The notes beneath the pieces are model-generated. The model saw only the letters and a list, made by a program, of their open reading frames with translations. It was not told where the DNA came from and ran no database searches. Made by a program: the position numbers and the translations under genes. This document shows positions 57,926 to 64,000 of a DNA stretch of 64,000 nt, in pieces (the first letter of the stretch is position 1; every line of letters begins with the position of its first letter). The stretch covers positions 4,095 through 68,094 of the forward strand of contig JAKUCV010001842.1 in NCBI GenBank assembly GCA_028386065.3, written 5' to 3'. Source of the stretch: Turnera subulata. Taxonomy: Eukaryota > Streptophyta > Magnoliopsida > Malpighiales > Passifloraceae.

Positions 57926-58302
57926 ATAAGTTTTTTTTATTTTCGGGGGTCTTTGTACTCTTCAAAAGTGTATTCTCTTCCAGAGCATAAATATATGATC
58001 TTCTAGATCACATTAAAACATGTGTTCTTCAGGAACCTATTCAAACTTATGCTCTACTGGAGCGTGTTAATCTTTTTCTCATTTCGAGATATCATATATT
58101 ATATTGACATCCACCCATATGAACATATAATTCTCCCCCTTTGGATGTCAATTTGCATTGTCTTCAAGACTAATGTTTGAGCCATTATTCTATAAATAAT
58201 TATAGAGTACTGAAAAATAAATAAAATAAAGTACAATGCGTAATAATTAAACTGAATATAAAATAAAATTATTCAATATATACTTGCACCTGCAGGGTAA
58301 GT
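57926..58302 (-). other. Copia LTR-like stretch at the right end of COP4
   Basis: On - GACATCCAAAGGGGGAG (58118-58134 region) looks like a copia PPT, followed by TTATATGTTCATATGGG and GGATGTCAATATAAT, similar to the start of the COP2/COP4 LTR. It then runs into the ATGGATCCCGAC leader of COP4. This would make it the 5' LTR of COP4, oddly preceded by another copy's 3' internal end. It is diverged, so the assignment is tentative. Confidence 0.45.
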
Positions 58303-59480
58303 AAGATAAATACAGTATACACCTTTTGATGGTCATATAATGTCCATCTTCTAGTGGTAATATATTTTTTCCGATTTTCCTTTGAAGGATCTGCAGGATC
58401 TTTTGAACGATAAGACTTCCAGTCTTTGCTTTATTTATCTTTGATTGAGTCTTCTAGACTCTTTTATTTAATCTTCCAGACTATTGTCATTTAAATTCAT
58501 TTCAATGCCCAAGGTAAATTTCTTCTGGAAATTTTAAGGGGCCTCCAATATGCAATACAAACATAATAAATAAAAGACTTAAATAAAATAAATAAATATG
58601 AGCCTTTTACTGATTAGCCCAATTAAAAAAATGACTGAAAATTAAATGTAATGGGCTTTGAATGAGCCCAAGAAAAGCGTAAATTAAAGTGAGAAGTTAA
58701 ATATAATGGGCCTTTTCATAGCCCAATTGCAACTTAAATAAAAAAATATAAAATATACTTACTCGATAATTCTTTCAGCAATAATATATAATATATCATA
58801 CTAATGCCCGGTTATTATTCCGGAATATATTTAATTAAAACTCCTGCTTCTACTATACCTAAGTTTCTTGAATTTATCTCCAGTGATAAATATAGGTTCC
58901 TCTATGTCTATCAGAAAAAGTATGGTATAGTTCTTTAAAATGATAGGATTGAGACATTTCAACCACTCTTTTCTTTTTCTTCCACGCGTTTTTTTTCTTT
59001 TCTCTTCCTTTCTTCTCTTTTCTTTCTTTTCTTTTTCACGCACACACACTCACCGATATGCAGCCACCCTTTGGCCCCCCATCCCCAGCGTCTTGCAGCA
59101 GCAACGGTGGCGGCGTGGGCCAGCAGCAACGGTGGCGGCGGCAACAGGATTCAAAAGCGGTTGGGAGTCGCTCCGGCAGAACAAACAGCGAGCGTCATCC
59201 TTCACCACACCGTCCCTCCTTTTGACGGAAACGGCACGTCCAGGTGCAGCTCCTAGAGGTCCTTCATGTGCTCCTTACTCCATTGTGCCGATGTTGGTTT
59301 GGGCTGATGTTGGCTTTGTGTATTGTTGAGAAAGTAACTTTGGAAAGTGTATTATCAAAGTATAATACCGGAATAATATCTGGGTATAAGTATGGTAAGA
59401 TATTTTTGACACATGGATAAAAATGGTGAATGATGATGATAATGGAAAAATAACCCGAGGCAGTACCGAGTCGGATCAGT
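58303..59480. repeat. 1178-bp tandem duplication, copy 1
   Basis: Begins AAGATAAATACAGTATACAC and ends CGAGTCGGATCAGT. Contains AT-rich sequence, a TC-rich tract (58960-59040) and a GC-richer patch with CAGCAGCAACGGTGGCGGCG (59095-59140). A 129-codon ORF (58940-59329) begins with a Phe/Ser-rich low-complexity stretch dictated by the TC tract and is not convincing as a gene. Confidence 0.95.
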
Positions 59481-60659
59481 AAGATAAATACAGTATACAC
59501 CTTCTGATGGTCATATAATGTCCATCTTCTAGTGGTAATATATTTTTTCCGATTTTCCTTTGAAGGATCTGCAGGATCTTTTGAACGATAAGACTTCCAG
59601 TCTTTGCTTTATTTATCTTTGATTGAGTCTTCTAGACTCTTTTATTTAATCTTCCAGACTATTGTCATTTAAATTCATTTCAATGCCCAAGGTAAATTTC
59701 TTCTGGAAATTTTAAGGGGCCTCCAATATGCAATACAAACATAATAAATAAAAGACTTAAATAAAATAAATAAATATGAGCCTTTTACTGATTAGCCCAA
59801 TTAAAAAAATGACTGAAAATTAAATGTAATGGGCTTTGAACGAGCCCAAGAAAAGCGTAAATTAAAGTGAGAAGTTAAATATAATGGGCCTTTTTCATAG
59901 CCCAATTGCAACTTAAATAAAAAAATATAAAATATACTTACTCGATAATTCTTTCAGCAATAATATATAATATATCATACTAATGCCCGGTTATTATTCC
60001 GGAATATATTTAATTAAAACTCCTGCTTCTACTATACCTAAGTTTCTTGAATTTATCTCCAGTGATAAATATAGATTCCTCTATGTCTATCAGAAAAAGT
60101 ATGGTATAGTTCTTTAAAATGAAAGGATTGAGACATTTCAACCACTCTTTTCTTTTTCTTCCACGCGTTTTTTTTCTTTTCTCTTCCTTTCTTCTCTTTT
60201 GTTTCTTTTCTTTTTCACGCACACACACTCACCGATATGCAGCCACCCTTTGGCCCCCCATCCCCAGCGTCTTGCAGCAGCAACGGTGGCGGCGTGGGCC
60301 AGCAGCAACGGTGGCGGCGGCAACAGGATTCAAAAGCAGTTGGGAGTCGCTCCGGCAGAACAAACAGCGAGCGTCATCCTTCACCACATCGTCCCTCCTT
60401 TTGACGGAAATGGCACGTCCAGGTGCAGCTCCTAGAGGTCCTTCATGTGCTCCTTACTCCATTGTGCCGATGTTGGTTTGGGCTGATGTTGGCTTTGTGT
60501 ATTGTTGAGAAAGTAACTTTGGAAAGTGTATTATCAAAGTATAATACCGGAATAATTTCTGGGTATAAGTATGGTAAGATATTTTTGACACATGGATAAA
60601 AATGGTGAATGATGATGATAATGGAAAAATAACCCGAGGCAGTACCGAGTCGGATCAGT
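59481..60659. repeat. 1178-bp tandem duplication, copy 2
   Basis: Head-to-tail second copy; I count about 11 single-base differences and a one-base indel by eye, so roughly 99% identical. Confidence 0.95.
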
Positions 60660-61311
60660 AATTTATTTTACGGCATACAGTATTAGTCTGGCATCTGCAT
60701 AACATCTTATGTGTGCATATTATTTGTTTGATATAGGAATTGATACGAGCAGTTTCTTGAGGAATTGGAACCTGTTGAGGAATTCCATAACTGATAATCG
60801 GCTAAGGTGAGGATGGATAACCCTTGATATGTGCCTATTATAGTTGGTTATGTTTTGTTGTTCGATCGAACTGTTGTGTGCTGATATATTGTTGATTATG
60901 AATACTTGGTGATATGGAATTGTTGAGGATTTGGTTTGTTAGCTGTGGACAAGAGTTGAATAACTTGAGAAATTGATAATTGGAATTTGTGATTGAGAAG
61001 ATATACTGGAATGATATTGACTTAAGTGTCATGTGGAAAATAGTGGTACGACTAGATGGTTAGAGGCTGGTTCCGTGGTGGCCATTGTCGGTTACTTGGT
61101 TAAGGATATTGATCTTTGGGATATTGATCCCGGTTTGGTTTGGTTATGGGATGTTGATCCCGGGTTTTGTCTTGGCCTGGCATCCGGAATTAGTTAATAA
61201 CCTGGTACGACCCTAGATTGTCCATTGACAGGGCCCCAAAGATAAAATTTGTAATTTTAATAATGTCTTTTAGCCTTGGCTCAGTCATGATTCGGTTGAA
61301 TTCTTGATTTG
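60660..61311. other. Gypsy-LTR-like unassigned interval
   Basis: TTG-rich sequence with a threefold GG(G)ATATTGATC(CC)GG motif (about 61106-61162) and GGTTCCGTGGTGGCC. Its texture is that of chromovirus LTRs, but I could not find a partner copy or boundaries. No ORF. Confidence 0.4.
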
Positions 61312-61885
61312 TGATGCAGCAACAACCCTAGAATTCCACTTGGATCACCTCTGCAACTAATTTGATCCCAAGACCTCCAATCTCCAATCAAACTAGAGTT
61401 TAGTATCCCTATTCTTCACCTCCTAAATTCAAAGGATTAGGCAACAAAAAATGAGAAATACAAGGACTTGATTAATCACCACAAGTAAAAACATTTGATA
61501 AGAGAAATCAATCCTAAATAGTAAAGCCAAGAGAATCCTTCTCTTGTTTTTTGATTGAATCCCTCAATCAAGAAGCACACCAAAGGAAAGCATTTAGCTT
61601 CCTTAAAATCACTCAAATTTCATGTATGTAATGTCATGTATAATCTGATTACAAATTTGAAACATGGTTGGCTTTTATAGAAGCCAAAAAACAAAGGATT
61701 AAATTTAGAATACAAGCACTAAACATCTTTTGTTTTCTTTAATGCACACCAACCACACTTAGTGGGAATCTCTAGCTCCAATTTTCCAACCTGAAATGAA
61801 CAGTAATGTCGAGAGTGAACAGTGATTACCGGTAGTGAATAGAAATTTTCGGCGTGAACAGTAACTTTTCTAGGTTGAACGGTAA
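61312..61885 (-). repeat. Probable 3' LTR of GYP3
   Basis: In + reading it starts TGATGCAGCAACAACCCTAG. On - it carries a TATA box (CTATAAAAGC, 61671-61680) followed by a leader with AATTTGTAATC. It directly follows the end of GYP3 pol. The inner edge is approximate, and the partner LTR lies beyond the window. Confidence 0.6.
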
Positions 61886-61891
61886 AAACGG

Positions 61892-64000
61892 CTACTTTTG
61901 ACTTGAATCCTTCAAAATGCTCCCAAACTTAGGAATCTCTTTAAATTCATCTCCAATTTTGTCCAACTTGTCTTCTTGCATTTTCCGATTGACCCAAGCT
62001 TGAGCATAATGTAACATGTGATTCTTTGTCATCTTCAATTGAGCCCTCGTGACCGGTCCTTGAGGCAAGCTAATGCCATCATCACCTTCTTGAGTTCCAA
62101 TTGGTGTTGGCTTGCTCGTATCATTCCCTCCTTCCTCAAAAAGATTCGTCCTCGAATCAAAACCTACAAAATCAAAAGGAGTTACATTAGGAACAATGAT
62201 TTCCATACTAACTCCATACTTACCTAGCGAATCCACCGTGTAGGCACTGTCATCGACCCTTTCAAAGTCACAGAGTAACCAATCCCATACTCCTGGATCG
62301 AATGGCATTTTGCTGCTCCCGGAATCAACTCGTGCATTCCTTTTAGAAAATAAGAGTAAAGCAAATAACCAGAACACAAGTGGTAAACCACTACTAGCTT
62401 GAAAACAAGCAAGAATTAGCAATTTATTCACCAATTTTCTTTGTGCCATACGCAAACAATAATCCAAGAACTTAGGGCCTCTATCAGACATGAATATCCT
62501 AGGATAACCGTGCGACAACAATGTGCAATAGAATGTATCTTCATCATATATGGCATCCTTTAAGATCTTGACAGGATCAGCATGCAAAACATCAAAACGT
62601 AAAACGAACATAGCATATGCAACACTCAATCTAAAATAAACACATGCATCAAAGAATGCGATTGGAACATGTGCATCACATATGGTGAAATCAATAAATA
62701 TTGCGACAACCACACGCATATTATTTCCAGAAATCAGGCATGCAATAAGACACTCAACACGAATCAGTTTGCAAGTTTTAAAACATATAATACCAAACTG
62801 AATGCAAACTATAAGAAACAACTCATGACATGCAATCAAAAATTCTATGTTACCAAAGCTAACTAATGTACATATGCATTCATCAAGCAAGTTAATTTCA
62901 GGCATATAAATACTATAAAATTGAACCAACATTGTCATTCATTCATTAGACAAAAGAAATCGATACTTTACTTGTGATTGTTCATCTTGGCAATCCACAC
63001 TCATTTGCCACTTCCCGTTCATCTTTGGCAATAGAGTTCACTTTCCAAGCTTGTGATTGATTTGATGTTCAACTCCCTTAAACAACGTCAATTCTCCTCC
63101 TGGTTCTATCAACTTGTAATAAGAATTAGTTCGTTCCACAAAAATAGGCATAACAAGTAACTTATATGGGTGATAATCAGCAGAACAACAATATAAATCA
63201 CTCATCATGTTATCCAATTTAGGCATTAAAGTCATAGAATAGGAAATTAAAACCTGATGCTCCTTTGTGTATCGGTGCCCCCTGTATAATTCCATCTTCC
63301 CTTTGGTCCGACAATCCTTTAGGACAAGCATCCCTAGAAACCTGCAAAAGAAACACATCACATCTAGAAAGACAAGGGTTAAGGTTAGCTTTAAACCAAG
63401 CTTCCTTGTACAAAGGTACAAACAAAATCTTTTTCCTCCCACATTCAACCCTCACTTCTCTCTCATTTGAGTCTTTTAACACAATTTCTTTTGAGACTTC
63501 TTTCTCACTCTCGATATTCTCTTTCTTTTCTTTCTCCTAAAATTTTTCTATTGAGTTATTCTCTCCTTTTACAAAATTCTCGTCCTTTCTCTCATCTTCT
63601 CCATTTGCAAGGCTCTCAGCCTTTCTCTCAAGCTCTCCTTTTGCAAGGCTCCCAGTCTTCCTCTCAAGCTCACCTTTTACAAGGCTCTCTGCCTTTCTCT
63701 CCTCCTCACTAGTGTTACAAGATTTGGCCTCTTTTTCCTTTTTCTATGCTTCCACTTGACTTTTAATATGCAATTGATCCCCATCAACTTCCTTCGGAGG
63801 CAAGGGTGCAAGTAAAACTCTCCTTCCTCCCATGGTAAAAGAATACCTATTCTTGAACCCGTCATGAACAACTCTTCTATCATATTGCCATGGTCTCCCA
63901 AGTAATATATGGCATGTATCCATAGGCACAATATTACACAACACTTGGTCAAAATACTGGCCAATAGAAAAAGAAACAAGGACTTGTTTGGTTACCTTAA
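61892..64000 (-). pseudogene. Ty3/gypsy pol relic (GYP3), running off the window
   Basis: On -: the segment after the protease (CNIVPMDTCHILLGRPWQYDR, NRYSFTMGG, LLAPLPPKEVDGDQL; 63944-63744); a linker KKILFVPLYKEAWFKANLNP (about 63430); GVEHQINHKLG near 63060; and an RT start KMNGKWQMSVDCQ near 63020-62985, after which most of RT and RNase H is missing. Integrase remnant LSHGYPRIFMSDRGPKFL lies near 62510-62460. The pol C-terminus is SRTNLFEEGGNDTSKP and GPVTRAQLKM, ending at 61892. Large deletions and stops; the rest lies to the right of the window. Confidence 0.85.

Noticed and set aside
58940..59329. 129-codon ORF, present again at 60119-60508
   Set aside because: Begins in a TC tract giving Phe/Ser/Leu runs; the duplication copies it, but composition and lack of any domain give no support as a gene.

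Overview
The window is plant nuclear DNA, most likely from an eudicot. It is a heterochromatin-like stack of nested transposable elements in which I could not confirm any ordinary host gene. The evidence is several Ty1/copia elements (TNT1-94-like), a Tat-lineage Ty3/gypsy element with two RNase H domains, chromovirus-like gypsy relics, L1-type LINEs ending in RNase H, hAT MITEs and a PIF/Harbinger-like element. Almost every recognisable coding region is broken.

Layout, left to right. (1) 1-6.2 kb: the 3' part of an L1 LINE (L1-a), a 3.24 kb TTA-flanked DNA transposon (HARB), then a second LINE 3' end (L1-b). (2) 7.0-11.8 kb: COP1, a full-length copia on + with a perfect 5-bp target duplication (CCCCT), LTRs without a single substitution, but five in-frame stops. 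(3) 12.9-23.7 kb: COP2, a decayed copia/LINE chimera on +. It is interrupted by a hAT MITE (13.7-14.1 kb) and by COP3, a 6.5 kb copia on - (16.9-23.3 kb). (4) 23.7-28.5 kb: a gag-only copia-like relic on -, a 5'-truncated LINE (L1-c) with target duplication, and a hAT MITE with an 8-bp target duplication. (5) 28.5-57.9 kb: COP4, a second copy of the COP2 chimera in opposite orientation, split at 30.4/56.0 kb by GYP1, a Tat gypsy element on - (30408-55997, target duplication GGTAA, LTRs of 1.3-1.4 kb). (6) Inside GYP1: a gag-pol region without a visible retropepsin; an intact 386-codon plant-mobile-domain ORF running antisense to pol with its own TATA box; a chromovirus-like LTR relic (GYP2, 41.0-47.0 kb); COP5, an 8.15 kb copia (32603-40754, target duplication GTAAA, equal 1554 bp LTRs); and a satellite-like array next to the 3' LTR. 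(7) 58.3-60.7 kb: a near-identical 1178 bp tandem duplication. (8) 61.3-64.0 kb: the 3' part of another decayed gypsy element on - (GYP3), running off the window.

Relative order of events: the COP2/COP4 chimera is oldest. The MITE and COP3 entered COP2, GYP1 entered COP4, and COP5 entered GYP1. COP1 is independent and apparently very recent.

The signals I find most interesting are four. COP5's leader carries an array of paired 12-bp palindromes (AACATCGATGTT), each pair 20-21 bp apart. GYP1 carries the antisense plant-mobile-domain ORF. COP1 combines substitution-free LTRs with a dead polyprotein, implying it moved in trans. The copia/LINE chimera is present twice, tail to tail. All identity figures are by eye, not computed.
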